A DNA stretch of 64,000 bases. Source: Salipiger bermudensis. Its GTDB lineage: Bacteria; Pseudomonadota; Alphaproteobacteria; Rhodobacterales; Rhodobacteraceae. Where the stretch lies: the NCBI RefSeq assembly GCF_020171625.1, contig NZ_JAIUZY010000001.1, positions 665,267 through 729,266 on the forward strand, written 5' to 3'. The notes beneath the pieces were generated by a model. The model saw only the letters and a program-made list of their open reading frames with translations. It did not search any database and was not told where the DNA came from. Below, in pieces: positions 5,607-13,355 of this stretch; within the stretch, counting starts at the first letter, position 1, and each line of letters begins with the position of its first letter. The position numbers were made by a program, and so were the translations under genes.

Positions 5607-6436
5607 ACGCAGTGACGCAACACCAGCAGGCGGGAAACAACGTCTCCGCGCTGCCCGCCGACCCGATGGTTTCGATGATCGAGCGGCTTGTCCTGAACCC
5701 GGACGCTGACCTCGACAAGCTGGAACGAATGCTGGCGCTCAAGCGGGACCACGAGCGGGACAACGCCCGTATCTCGTTCGCCCGCGCCCTGTCCGCAGCC
5801 CGCGCCGAAATTCCGCCGATCATGAAGGACGCAACGGTCGACTTCACGAGCAACAAGGGGCGCACCCACTACCGGCACGAGACGCTGGCCGGCATCGCCA
5901 AGGTGATCGACCCGATCCTCTCCCTGCACGGGCTGTCCTACCGGTTCCGCACGGATCAGAGCCAAGGCGGGGTGAAAGTTACCTGTGTCATCGCCCACGC
6001 CGACGGTCACAGCGAGGAAACGTCGCTTCAGTGCGCCCCTGATGGCTCGGGATCGAAGAACCCCTTCCAGGCGGTCGGCTCTGCGGTCACCTACTTGCAG
6101 CGCTACACCCTCAAGGCCGCCCTCGGCCTCTCCGCCGAGGAGGACGACGACGCTCAAGGCGCCGCGCCGCGCGCCGGCCAGAACCGCGAGCAGCCGCGCA
6201 ACGAAAAGCCGCCGACCTCGCAGGCGGAGCAGACCGCAGACAGCATGATCGACAGCATCCGCCGCCACGGCGCGGACAATGTGGAAGCCGACGAGCGGTT
6301 CCGCCACGAGTTCTCGCGGCTGCGCTCCACCGATGCCGAGCAAGCCGCCCGCGTCGACATCGAGATCGCCAACTGGCGCGAGGCCAACAAGCCCCGCACC
6401 GGCGAGATCATCGACCCGAACGAAATTCCCTACTGA
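5603..6436 (+). CDS. erf: ERF-family single-strand annealing recombinase
   Basis: This 277-aa protein has the ERF core: DATVDFTSNKGRTHYRH, the ETLAGIAKVIDPIL helix, GLSYRFRTDQ, then the conserved ending GSAVTYLQRYTLKAALG at about residues 150-170. ERF proteins form rings that anneal complementary single strands in phage recombination, as in P22. The C-terminal tail is acidic and disordered-looking (SAEEDDDAQG), as in relatives. It starts with an ATGA overlap and is followed after 11 bp by a coiled-coil protein. With the RusA and NinB-like proteins it makes a complete annealing and resolution set. Confidence 0.9.
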   Translation: MNAVTQHQQAGNNVSALPADPMVSMIERLVLNPDADLDKLERMLALKRDHERDNARISFARALSAARAEIPPIMKDATVDFTSNKGRTHYRHETLAGIAKVIDPILSLHGLSYRFRTDQSQGGVKVTCVIAHADGHSEETSLQCAPDGSGSKNPFQAVGSAVTYLQRYTLKAALGLSAEEDDDAQGAAPRAGQNREQPRNEKPPTSQAEQTADSMIDSIRRHGADNVEADERFRHEFSRLRSTDAEQAARVDIEIANWREANKPRTGEIIDPNEIPY

Positions 6437-6447
6437 GGATCCAGACC

Positions 6448-7140
6448 ATGAACGACATGACCCCCGCCGCCGGGCACAACAACCCGCCTGAACCTCTGGA
6501 CGACGCCCTCGCACCCTATGGCGACTTCATCACCGAGGCCGAGGGTTGGCTTGATGGCGAACCCGTCACCACCGAAGCGCAGATGAACGCCGTTGACGAT
6601 CTGGCGAAGCATATCAAGGCCGCAGAGAAGGCAGTGAAGACGGCAGAGGAAAGCGCCGCCAAGCCGCTCTATGACGCATGGAAGGCCGAGAAGGCCCGCT
6701 ATGCGCCGACGCTGGACGACCTCGGGCGGCTCAAGAAAGGGCTCGCCTCCATCGTCAACGAATTCAAGCGCAAGCTCGCTGCCGAAAAGGCGGAGGCAGA
6801 GCACAAGGCGCGTGCGGAAGCTGAAAAGGCCCGTCGCGAGGCGGAGGCCAAGGCCAGAGCCGCGCAGGAAGCCGATATCGAGGCGCAGCGCGAAGCAGCC
6901 GCAGCGCAGGCAGAGGCTGAGCGGATGCAGGCCGAATCCGCGAAGGCCAGCAAGGGGCAAGTGAAGGGCCTTCGCACCGTCACCCGCTACGCGATCGATG
7001 ATCACCGGGCAGCACTGCATGATATCGCCACGAATGACCGGGGCGCGATGACCGCCTTCATCGAGGAGTACGTGCGCCGCAACCACAAGGCCCGCGCCAT
7101 CAATGGCGTGCGCGTGTGGCAGGAAAAAGAGGCGTTCTGA
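6448..7140 (+). CDS. Coiled-coil phage protein adjacent to ERF
   Basis: This 230-aa protein has a long central coiled coil (residues about 45-170), rich in Ala, Glu, Lys and Arg (KRKLAAEKAEAEHKARAEAE). Short globular ends include RTVTRYAIDDHRAALHD near the C-terminus. Such proteins often sit next to recombinases in phages and may help assemble them. No enzymatic motif is visible. The low-complexity Ala/Glu run makes homology searches unreliable. The stop overlaps the next start as TGATG. Confidence 0.7.
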   Translation: MNDMTPAAGHNNPPEPLDDALAPYGDFITEAEGWLDGEPVTTEAQMNAVDDLAKHIKAAEKAVKTAEESAAKPLYDAWKAEKARYAPTLDDLGRLKKGLASIVNEFKRKLAAEKAEAEHKARAEAEKARREAEAKARAAQEADIEAQREAAAAQAEAERMQAESAKASKGQVKGLRTVTRYAIDDHRAALHDIATNDRGAMTAFIEEYVRRNHKARAINGVRVWQEKEAF

Positions 7141-7313
7141 TGACCCCCGCCACCATCTTCGAGACCTATCAAGAGCGCGTCTCTGCGGACAGGTCTCCGC
7201 AAGGGCCGGATCGTGACGCTATCGCCGAGGATCTGGCAGCCGAGAACGGCCTGACGAAAGCCGAGGTCGATGAGATCATCACCGGCTACCTGATCGGTGC
7301 GGGGGCGGGCTGA
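7140..7313 (+). CDS. Hypothetical phage protein (57 aa)
   Basis: A small acidic protein beginning MTPATIFETYQERVS, coupled by overlap to both neighbours (7140 and 7313). It has two likely helices (RDAIAEDLAAENG and KAEVDEIITGYL) that could form a small three-helix domain. No family is recognised. Confidence 0.6.
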   Translation: MTPATIFETYQERVSADRSPQGPDRDAIAEDLAAENGLTKAEVDEIITGYLIGAGAG

Positions 7314-7765
7314 TGCCGACGAAGGTTCTCCGCGATCCGGGGCACGTCGATGCGCTGGCTATCCTCCTAAAGGCTCGCAAGCTGCCGATCACGGTGACAT
7401 GGGCGCAGGGCACTTCCCGCAGCTCATCGCAGAACCGGCTGGCGCAGCGGTGGTTCACCGATATCGCCTTGCAGCTTGGCGACCAGACCCACGAGGAGGT
7501 GCGCGCCGAATGCAAGCTCACCATCGGCGTGCCGATCCTCAGGGCCGAGAATGAGGCTTTCCGCCTCTCCTATGACCGGACGATGAAGCACCTGCCTTAC
7601 GAGGAAAAGCTCGCAGCGGTGAAAGCCTTCGATCTTCCGGTGACGCGCCTGATGACCGTCAAGCAGATGACCGACTTCATGGATCAGATGCAGCGGCACT
7701 GGATCATGATGGGCGTGCGGCTGACCGATCCCGAGGCGCTCAAGTACGAGCAGGAATTCACATGA
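7313..7765 (+). CDS. NinB/Orf-like recombination protein
   Basis: This 150-aa protein has features shared with NinB (lambda Orf) proteins: an N-terminal strand, then SRSSSQNRLAQRWFTDIA, where the SxSQN segment is characteristic, an ECKLTIGVPI segment and a C-terminal helical MTDFMDQMQRHWIMMGV region. NinB helps load single-strand annealing proteins at phage recombination sites. Its place after ERF and before the HNH nuclease fits this. The call rests on motif resemblance. It overlaps the next gene as ATGA. Confidence 0.6.
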   Translation: MPTKVLRDPGHVDALAILLKARKLPITVTWAQGTSRSSSQNRLAQRWFTDIALQLGDQTHEEVRAECKLTIGVPILRAENEAFRLSYDRTMKHLPYEEKLAAVKAFDLPVTRLMTVKQMTDFMDQMQRHWIMMGVRLTDPEALKYEQEFT

Positions 7766-8163
7766 CCCTCGCCCGCCGATCCCTGCTCAAGGCCAAGGCC
7801 CGCATCAAGCCCGTGTCGGACAAGCGCCGCAAGCACCGGGCCAGCGCCTCGGGTCAGGCTGACCTCGAATACATGCGCCGCGTCCGGGCTCTGCCCTGCT
7901 GCGCCTGCGGCAAGCACGGCCCGAGCGATGCGCACCACTGCCGCGACCTGCCCGACTTCAACGAGCGCGGCCTGTACGACCGCCTCCCCGGCGCCGGGTC
8001 CAAGTCCGGCGACCGCGACACCATCCCGCTCTGCGGTGGCCCCCACGGCTGTCACAGCCTGTTTCACGGCGACCGCGCTGAATTCCACCGGCTGCACGGC
8101 AAGGATTACGGCTTCATCGCCCCTACCCGCGCCACCCTGTCCAACATGGAGATTGATTTCTGA
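7762..8163 (+). CDS. HNH-type phage nuclease (Ref/DUF968-like)
   Basis: This 133-aa protein has the layout of Ref/DUF968 phage nucleases: a basic N-terminus, a CxxC pair in ALPCCACGKHG, then DAHHCRDLPDF, and near the end DTIPLCGGPHGCHSLFH, where a His replaces the usual final metal ligand. The His-rich and Cys-rich core matches a treble-clef HNH fold that cuts DNA. Its place after the NinB-like gene matches recombination modules of other phages. The start overlaps the previous stop and the stop overlaps the next start. Confidence 0.75.
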   Translation: MTLARRSLLKAKARIKPVSDKRRKHRASASGQADLEYMRRVRALPCCACGKHGPSDAHHCRDLPDFNERGLYDRLPGAGSKSGDRDTIPLCGGPHGCHSLFHGDRAEFHRLHGKDYGFIAPTRATLSNMEIDF

Positions 8164-8330
8164 TGCAGACCCCCGTTCTCACGCACTCCGCCACGCTGGC
8201 GAATATGACAGACCGCGAAATCCGCATCGGCCTGGACTTGGCCGGCGGTCGCACCAGCCTGCCCGACACCCTTCCCCCGATGGGCCCCGAGGTGGCCGCT
8301 TGGGCTATGGAGCGGAGGGCGGAAGGATGA
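8163..8330 (+). CDS. Hypothetical phage protein (55 aa)
   Basis: The frame runs from ATG 8163, overlapping the nuclease stop, to TGA 8330, overlapping the next start as ATGA. The peptide includes MTDREIRIGLDLAGGR and ends AMERRAEG. No membrane segment and no recognised family. Support comes from the consistent operon packing. Confidence 0.5.
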   Translation: MQTPVLTHSATLANMTDREIRIGLDLAGGRTSLPDTLPPMGPEVAAWAMERRAEG

Positions 8331-8556
8331 CCGCGCACTCCTTCCCGCCTCTCACCCCTCCCGACGAAACGCAGGAACCCGGCTCCCGGATCTGGGCGGA
8401 GTACCACGCCAACGAGGGTCTGCCGCCGGCTTCTGGTTCGCTCTCGGCGTTCTCGTGATCCTCGGAGTCGGCGTCGTCGGCACCGTCTGGGCGCTGTCCA
8501 TGAGCGTCACCGAGTGGGGTCCGGCGCTGATCATGTCTGCGGGGTGGAGCGGGTGA
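8327..8556 (+). CDS. Single-span phage membrane protein, apparently frameshifted
   Basis: The ATG at 8327 overlaps the previous stop. As given, the frame ends at 8458 after 43 codons. One extra G at the GG pair (8428-8429) would join it to the next frame and give a 76-aa protein whose second half is a clean membrane segment (FWFALGVLVILGVGVVG) and which ends at 8556, overlapping the next start. The 230-nt span is one base short of a multiple of three, as expected for a missing base. The small size and single span resemble accessory lysis or exclusion proteins, but no function is known. Confidence 0.5.
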
Positions 8557-8666
8557 CACAGCAGCTTCCCAAATGGACCAACAAAGGCTGCCTGATGCCC
8601 ATGTCAGCGCCCCAGAGATGGGGCGTTGCGATGGACACCAGACCGAGCGCGGAGACTCTCGCATGA
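8553..8666 (+). CDS. Tiny hypothetical phage protein (37 aa)
   Basis: A GTG start overlaps the previous stop (GTGA) and the stop overlaps the next ATG as ATGA. The peptide starts with TQQLPKWTNKG and includes APQRWGVAMD. The double overlap supports translation, but the product is too short to classify. Confidence 0.4.
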   Translation: MTQQLPKWTNKGCLMPMSAPQRWGVAMDTRPSAETLA

Positions 8667-8833
8667 CCACACACGCCGCACATCCACTCAAAGGAGCAGA
8701 ACTTCGCAAGGCGGTAGCTGAGTGGGCTGGCCTTGGTTGTGCAGTCAAGATCGGCTCGGATGGCACGATCGAAGTGATCCCGCCCACGCGCGATAGCGCC
8801 GAGCCAGATCTCGTGAACTGGAGCCGCAAATGA
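8663..8833 (+). CDS. Small hypothetical phage protein upstream of integrase (56 aa)
   Basis: The start at 8663 overlaps the previous stop and the stop overlaps the integrase start. The sequence has a helix (KGAELRKAVAEWAG) followed by two short strands (VKIGSDGTIEVI). This position directly before an integrase often holds excisionases, but no clear helix-turn-helix or winged-helix signature is present, so Xis is only a possibility. Confidence 0.55.
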   Translation: MTTHAAHPLKGAELRKAVAEWAGLGCAVKIGSDGTIEVIPPTRDSAEPDLVNWSRK

Positions 8834-9837
8834 AACGTAACCTTCCCGCCTACGTCTATGCCCGGGGAAAGCGCGGCTATCTCTACTTCATCCGCTCCGG
8901 CGTCTGCCAGCGCATCCACAGCGAGCCGGGAACACCGGAATTTGCGGCCGATTACGCGCTGTTGATGAGGGGCCGACCTGTCACGCCCAAGCGCAACATT
9001 GGCAAGCTCATCGAGCTTTTCATGTGCTCTCCGAAATGGGCCAGCTATGCCCACAACACGCGGCGAGGATATGAACGTCACCTCACCTACCTGCGCGACA
9101 CGGCGGGGAATATCGATCCGGCCAAGCTGCGCACCGTCCACGTCTACGAGATGCGGGACGCGCTGGCCGATAAGCCGACCGACGCCAACCGGAAGATCGA
9201 CACGCTTGTAGCGCTGCTGAACTACGGGATTCAGATCGGATGGTTCGACCGAAACCCGGCGCACGGCGTCGAGCGCCTGAAGGCGACGGGACGGAAGCGA
9301 AAGCCGTGGCCGGTCGATCTAATCGAAGCATTCCGGGCCGAGGCGGATGGCCGAACGCTGCTCATTTTTGAAATGCTGCTCGGCACCGGCCAGCGCATCA
9401 ATGACGTGCTGTCTCTTCGCTGGTCCGACCTAGACGGCGACGGCTTCACCCTCACGCAAGGCAAGACCAAGACCGAACTCTACATCCCTCTGACAGACCG
9501 CCTGCGCTCCGTGCTGGCGTCTCAGAAGCGGCGCGGCCTGTTCATCATCTGTCACGAGGACGGCACCAAGATCAGCTACCAGCTTGCCCACAAGGACGTG
9601 ATGGCTGTGCGGAAGAAGATTGGCGCGGATGAGTACGACATTCACGCGCTGCGCTACGCCGCGGCGTCCGAGATCGCCGCGATCCCCGGCATGACCCGCG
9701 ACCACATCCAAGCAATCACCGGCCACGCCGATGCCGCCATGATCCGCCGCTATGCCGGTGCTGCCGTACAGAAGATCCGGGCAACAGAGGCGCAGAAGGC
9801 TCGCACGGACAGAACGAATACGAAACGAGAACGTTGA
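8830..9837 (+). CDS. int: Tyrosine recombinase integrase of the prophage
   Basis: This 335-aa integrase has the catalytic set of the tyrosine recombinases: Arg189 in GTGQRINDV, Lys at about 212 in the beta-hairpin TQGKTKTE, His272 and Arg275 in IHALR, His299 in ITGHAD and the nucleophile Tyr308 in IRRYAG. The N-terminal part (residues 55-150) is the SAM-like core-binding domain. It would recombine attP with the attachment site inside ctrA. It ends 37 bp before ctrA homology begins. Unlike many integrases it is the last gene of the early operon, so it should be produced on induction as well as at infection. Confidence 0.95.
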   Translation: MKRNLPAYVYARGKRGYLYFIRSGVCQRIHSEPGTPEFAADYALLMRGRPVTPKRNIGKLIELFMCSPKWASYAHNTRRGYERHLTYLRDTAGNIDPAKLRTVHVYEMRDALADKPTDANRKIDTLVALLNYGIQIGWFDRNPAHGVERLKATGRKRKPWPVDLIEAFRAEADGRTLLIFEMLLGTGQRINDVLSLRWSDLDGDGFTLTQGKTKTELYIPLTDRLRSVLASQKRRGLFIICHEDGTKISYQLAHKDVMAVRKKIGADEYDIHALRYAAASEIAAIPGMTRDHIQAITGHADAAMIRRYAGAAVQKIRATEAQKARTDRTNTKRER

Positions 9838-9873
9838 AACGGTTTCTGAAACGCTGAGACGCACATAATGTTT

Positions 9874-10428
9874 TCAGCACCTTACAGACCGATATAGATG
9901 CTTGAGAAACATCTCCTTGGTGAGGGTGGTGCCCTTGCGCAGCGAGAGCAGCTCGAGCATCTGGTACTCCTTGCCGGTGAGATGCACCGACTTGCCGTCA
10001 ACCTCGACGGTCTTGGCGTCGAGATTGACCGAGATCTTCCCGGTGCGGATCACCGACTGCGAATGCCCCTTCGAGCGGCGAATGATGGCATGGATCCGCG
10101 CCACCAGTTCGTCACGGTGGAACGGCTTGGTGAGGTAATCGTCGGCGCCGAAGCCGAACCCCTTGATCTTGCTCTCGGTATCGTCGGCCCCCGACAGGAT
10201 CAGGATCGGCGTGCTGATCCGCGCCATGCGCAGCTGTCGCAGCACCTCGTGCCCATTGATGTCGGGCAGATTGAGATCGAGCAGGATCAGGTCGTAATCA
10301 TAGAGCTTGGCCAGATCGATCCCCTCTTCTCCGAGATCGGTGGCGTAGACGTTCAGATTGGCATGGGTCAGCATCAGCTCGATGCTTTTCGAGGTGGTCG
10401 GATCATCTTCCACAAGGAGGATTCGCAT
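9874..10428 (-). pseudogene. ctrA: ctrA, 3' truncated by prophage insertion
   Basis: Cell-cycle/motility response regulator CtrA. Residues 1-179 match the family closely: the receiver domain with acidic pair Asp8/Asp9, phospho-acceptor Asp51 in [10 protein letters not shown] and Lys101, then the start of the OmpR-type DNA-binding domain ending [12 protein letters not shown]. The next residues should be GGMDEPELK, but the frame continues into phage DNA as RSVRC and stops at residue 184. About 50 residues are missing, including the recognition helix and the wing. The product could still be phosphorylated and dimerise but should not bind DNA specifically. CtrA is essential in Caulobacter but dispensable in several Rhodobacterales, where it controls motility and gene transfer agent. 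The missing 3' part should lie beyond the left prophage end, outside the window. Confidence 0.9.
9876..9905. other. Right attachment junction (attR) inside ctrA
   Basis: On the minus strand the family match of CtrA ends after the codons for His-Leu-Tyr at about 9,890, so crossover took place at or just before this point, within the stretch encoding MFLKHLY. The codons CTA and TAT there are unusual for this GC-rich host and may come from attP. The exact core cannot be fixed without the left junction, which is outside the window. Confidence 0.7.
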
Positions 10429-10480
10429 AGAAAGTTCTCCGCTTGTTCTGTCCTGTCGGTCCGACCCTGAGGCAAATAAG

Positions 10481-10495
10481 TTAACGCTTCTTTAC
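10481..10495. promoter_or_regulatory. Possible CtrA-type binding site upstream of ctrA
   Basis: TTAA, seven bases, then TTAC (10481-10495) is one base from the CtrA consensus TTAA-N7-TTAA. It lies about 50 bp before the ctrA start, where autoregulation would be expected. A truncated CtrA without its recognition helix should not use it. The match is short and could be chance. Confidence 0.35.
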
Positions 10496-10553
10496 TGTAG
10501 ACATCCGGATTTTCATTTCAATCTTCGGTTGGCCGTGCGGCGGAACGCGCCGG

Positions 10554-10853
10554 TCAGACATCGGACGGGTCCGCCCCGGGCGCGCGAAAACGCTGGACCA
10601 GCGTTGCCTTCAGCGCCTCCTCGCCATGATTGCTGACTGCGCGCACCCATTCCCCAAGCTCCTCGACGCTGAGACCGTAGCGCTCCATCGCCTGATTTTC
10701 GGAGAGCAGACCGTAGGTTACCGCCTTGACCACCGCGGCCTTGCGCGAGGCCACCCAGCGGCACGTCTCGGCCGGGGGCAGATCGGCGCGGGTCATGATC
10801 GTGCCGTCCGGGAGCGTCACCGCGCGCGGGCCTTTGATTTTCTTGAGGTACAT
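10554..10853 (-). CDS. sciP: SciP-like CtrA inhibitor (DUF1153)
   Basis: This 99-aa protein of the DUF1153/SciP family has the family core: LPDGTIMTRADLPP, the TCRWVASRKAAVVKAV segment, then SENQAMERYGLSVEELGEW (a helix-turn-helix-like pair) and the SNHGEEALKATLVQ ending. In Caulobacter SciP binds CtrA at promoters and blocks recruitment of RNA polymerase (established). Here it sits directly upstream of ctrA on the same strand, a common arrangement in Rhodobacterales. The start at 10853 (MYLKKI) matches the usual family start. A longer frame exists upstream. With ctrA truncated, its known partner lacks the DNA-binding end. Confidence 0.85.
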   Translation of the reverse strand: MYLKKIKGPRAVTLPDGTIMTRADLPPAETCRWVASRKAAVVKAVTYGLLSENQAMERYGLSVEELGEWVRAVSNHGEEALKATLVQRFRAPGADPSDV

Positions 10854-10996
10854 CCCGTTTCCGTTCCGCTCTGTTCTGTCCCGTTTTTTCCGGCTGGAGG
10901 CCATTTGAGCGCGGTGGATTTAACGCGGCCTAAAAACCGCCCCTTGAGAGTACGAAGCATTTTCCTATATTCGCGACCTGTTCCCAGGAGACCGCC

Positions 10997-12139
10997 ATGC
11001 CCCTCGACGCCCCGATCCTCAATTCGCTCGGCCTGCCCAAGCCGCCGTCCGAGACGCGCGTCGTTGTCGCCATGTCCGGCGGCGTGGATAGCTCGGTCGT
11101 CGCCGCGATGCTGGCCGAGGAAGGCTACGACGTCGTCGGCGTCACGCTGCAGCTCTACGATCACGGCGCCGCGCTGGCCAAGAAAGGCGCCTGCTGCGCC
11201 GGCGTCGACATCCACGATGCCCGCCGCGTCGCCGAGCAGATGGGCTTTCCGCATTACGTGCTCGATTACGAGAACATCTTCCGCGACGCGGTCATCGACG
11301 AGTTCGCCGAGAGCTATCTCGGCGGCGCGACGCCAGTGCCCTGCATCCGCTGCAACGAGCGGGTGAAGTTCAAGGATCTGCTGGAAACCGCCAAGGATCT
11401 CGACGCCGATTGCATGGCGACCGGGCATTACATCCAGCGCATGGTCGGCGATCATGGCGCCGAGTTGCACTCGGCAGCCGATGCCAACCGCGACCAGAGC
11501 TATTTCCTGTTCTCGACCACGCCCGAACAGCTCGACTACCTGCGCTTTCCGCTGGGCCACCTCAAGAGCAAGGCCGAGACCCGCGCGCTGGCGGCGAAGT
11601 ACGGGCTGAGCGTGGCCGACAAGCCCGACAGCCAGGACATCTGCTTCGTGCCCGACGGCAACTATGCCAGCGTGATCGAGAAGCTGCGCCCGGGCGCTGC
11701 CGAGCCGGGCGAGATCGTGCACACAGATGGCCGGGTGATGGGCACGCATCGCGGCGTGATCCACTACACCATCGGCCAGCGCCGGGGCCTCGGGATCGGC
11801 GGCCTCGCGGAGCCGCTCTACGTGGTCAAGCTCGACGTCGACAGGAAACAGGTGATCGTCGGGCCGAAAGAGATGCTTGCGACCCGTAAGGTACCGGTGC
11901 GCGAGATCAACTGGCTGGGCGATGCCCCCTTCACCTCGCGCGAGGAATGGCATCTCTCGGTCAAGGTGCGCTCCACGCGCCCGCCGCGCGAGGCCATCGT
12001 GCGGCCGATCTCCGAGACCGAGGCCGAGGTCGAACTGGTGGTCGCCGAGGAAGGCGTCTCGCCGGGTCAGGCCTGCGTGTTCTACGATCCCGACAGCAGC
12101 CGGATCTTCGGCGGCGGCTGGATCTGGCGCGGTTACTGA
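10997..12139 (+). CDS. mnmA: tRNA-specific 2-thiouridylase MnmA
   Basis: Makes 2-thiouridine at the wobble position 34 of Lys, Glu and Gln tRNAs, taking sulfur from a relay protein and using ATP. The 380-aa protein has the PP-loop [15 protein letters not shown] near residue 26, the catalytic cysteine pair region [13 protein letters not shown] (about 116) and the second catalytic Cys in [11 protein letters not shown]. The C-terminal part is the OB-like domain ending GGGWIWRGY. It is divergently transcribed from sciP and about 140 bp away. The sequence is complete with no oddity. Confidence 0.97.
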   Translation: MPLDAPILNSLGLPKPPSETRVVVAMSGGVDSSVVAAMLAEEGYDVVGVTLQLYDHGAALAKKGACCAGVDIHDARRVAEQMGFPHYVLDYENIFRDAVIDEFAESYLGGATPVPCIRCNERVKFKDLLETAKDLDADCMATGHYIQRMVGDHGAELHSAADANRDQSYFLFSTTPEQLDYLRFPLGHLKSKAETRALAAKYGLSVADKPDSQDICFVPDGNYASVIEKLRPGAAEPGEIVHTDGRVMGTHRGVIHYTIGQRRGLGIGGLAEPLYVVKLDVDRKQVIVGPKEMLATRKVPVREINWLGDAPFTSREEWHLSVKVRSTRPPREAIVRPISETEAEVELVVAEEGVSPGQACVFYDPDSSRIFGGGWIWRGY

Positions 12140-12214
12140 GGGCTTGGGGGACGGCTGCATTCGCCTCCCTGCTGACCTGACCGATGATCGAGACATTTTC
12201 ATGTGCCACACGCG

Positions 12215-12456
12215 TGGGGCGCCGCCGCGCCATCGACGGCCCTCGGGATGGCGATCCGACAGACGAGCCTCTCGATTTATCCGTGCCAAGTTCGAAAGAC
12301 CTCAACACGCGGCACAGACGTTAGCAAATCGCCAGCCCGTCCGGGCGGGTCATCCCGGAGGCTTGCTTTCAGCATGACCGATGGCGCGGCGGCTTCGCCT
12401 TGTTTCCGCGCATGGGACTTCGCGCACGGATCGCCGCGTGGGGTCCAACTCACCGT
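12215..12456 (+). repeat. Diverged repeat, copy A (with intergenic region 12140-12480)
   Basis: The 340-bp gap between mnmA and potC holds no convincing gene. Part of it (clearest at 12219-12270 and 12330-12390) resembles 17869-18035 in the same orientation: both contain GCCGCGCC, ATCCGA-AGACGA-CCTC, AAATCGCC and CGATGGCGC-GCGGC with small gaps between. In one plus-strand frame both copies read a related peptide (AAPS-A-G--IR-T-L--Y--Q-R), so it may be the remnant of a duplicated coding or mobile sequence. Confidence 0.45.
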
Positions 12457-12479
12457 CACGAGCGTGAACGGCCCGCCCG

Positions 12480-13355
12480 CTACCGCCCCTGCTCCCGCCG
12501 GCTGAGGAACGTATGCAGCAACGCCCCCGCCACGGTCAGCGCGATGATCACCGTGCCCACCGCGTTGATCACCGGCGGATGGCCGTTGGGGTTGCGCGCC
12601 ATGGCGCCGATCTCGGTGGCGAAGGTGCAGGCGCCGCCCTTGGCGAACATCGTGGTGTTGTAGTTCTCCATGCTCGCCATCAGCGCGATCACCGCCGCCG
12701 AGGCCAGCGCGGGGGCGAGATAGGGCAGCGTCAGGCGGCGGAAGACGCGGAACGGCGTGGCGCCGAGATCCAGCGCCGCCTCTTCGAGTTCGACCGGCTG
12801 GCGCTGCAGCCGCGCCATCAGGATCAGCATCGGGTAGCCGGCGATAAAAGTGGTCTGCGCCATCACGATGGTGAAGAGCCCGGCATCCACACCCAGACGG
12901 CTCCAGAACACCAGCGCCGAGAGGCCCAGCACGATGCCCGGCGCCAGCATGGGCGACAGCAGCACCCACCAGAGCGCGCTGTTGGCGCGCGAGCGCCAGC
13001 GGGTCAGCAGCACCGCGCCCGCCAGCCCCAGAAGCAGCGACAGCGGCACCACCATGGCGGCGACGTAGAGCGAATTGCCGAAGCAGCTCACGAAGCGGTC
13101 GCGGTCGAGCGACCGCAGCACCGGATCGGCCCGCAGCGTCTCCTCGGGCATCCAGAAAAACGTGTACCACTTGGTCGTGAAGCCCTGCCACTCGGTCACC
13201 GAAGGCGGCGAGGTGTCGTTGAAGGACGACAGGATCATCAGCAGCAGCGGCAGGAACATGAACACGAGAAAGGCCCATGTGTAGGCGCTGAGGAGACCAT
13301 CGGCGGTCAGCAGCCGCAGGCGGCGGCGCGGCGGGGTGTGGGAAAGATCGGTCAT
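12480..13355 (-). CDS. Spermidine/putrescine-type ABC permease, PotC-like
   Basis: This 291-aa inner-membrane permease has six membrane segments, the first at about residues 21-42 (YTWAFLVFMFLPLLLMIL). The family EAA loop lies near residue 195 (ELEEAALDLGATPFRVF), where the ATPase couples. It starts with an ATGA overlap with the PotB-like gene, and the order D-A-B-C matches polyamine importers. The periplasmic loop after the first span (residues about 45-100) is longer than in E. coli PotC, like the insert in its partner. The substrate is probably a polyamine or related cation, but related systems take other small compounds. Confidence 0.85.
   Translation of the reverse strand: MTDLSHTPPRRRLRLLTADGLLSAYTWAFLVFMFLPLLLMILSSFNDTSPPSVTEWQGFTTKWYTFFWMPEETLRADPVLRSLDRDRFVSCFGNSLYVAAMVVPLSLLLGLAGAVLLTRWRSRANSALWWVLLSPMLAPGIVLGLSALVFWSRLGVDAGLFTIVMAQTTFIAGYPMLILMARLQRQPVELEEAALDLGATPFRVFRRLTLPYLAPALASAAVIALMASMENYNTTMFAKGGACTFATEIGAMARNPNGHPPVINAVGTVIIALTVAGALLHTFLSRREQGR

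Larger units (their letters stand above)
1..9895. mobile_element. Right (integrase-proximal) part of a temperate prophage inserted in ctrA
   Basis: This block carries an S24-type CI repressor, a divergent Cro-like protein, a RusA resolvase, an ERF annealing protein, a NinB-like protein, an HNH nuclease and a tyrosine integrase, in two long operons with overlapping stop and start codons. The integrase ends 37 bp from where ctrA homology begins. No capsid, tail or terminase gene is present, so the structural part lies left of position 1. Several genes have lower GC and smaller size than the chromosomal genes to the right. The right boundary is set by the point where the CtrA protein sequence stops matching the family (about 9,890-9,895). 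The left boundary is outside the window. The lambdoid-type early-region order supports a phage rather than an integrative conjugative element. Confidence 0.9.
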
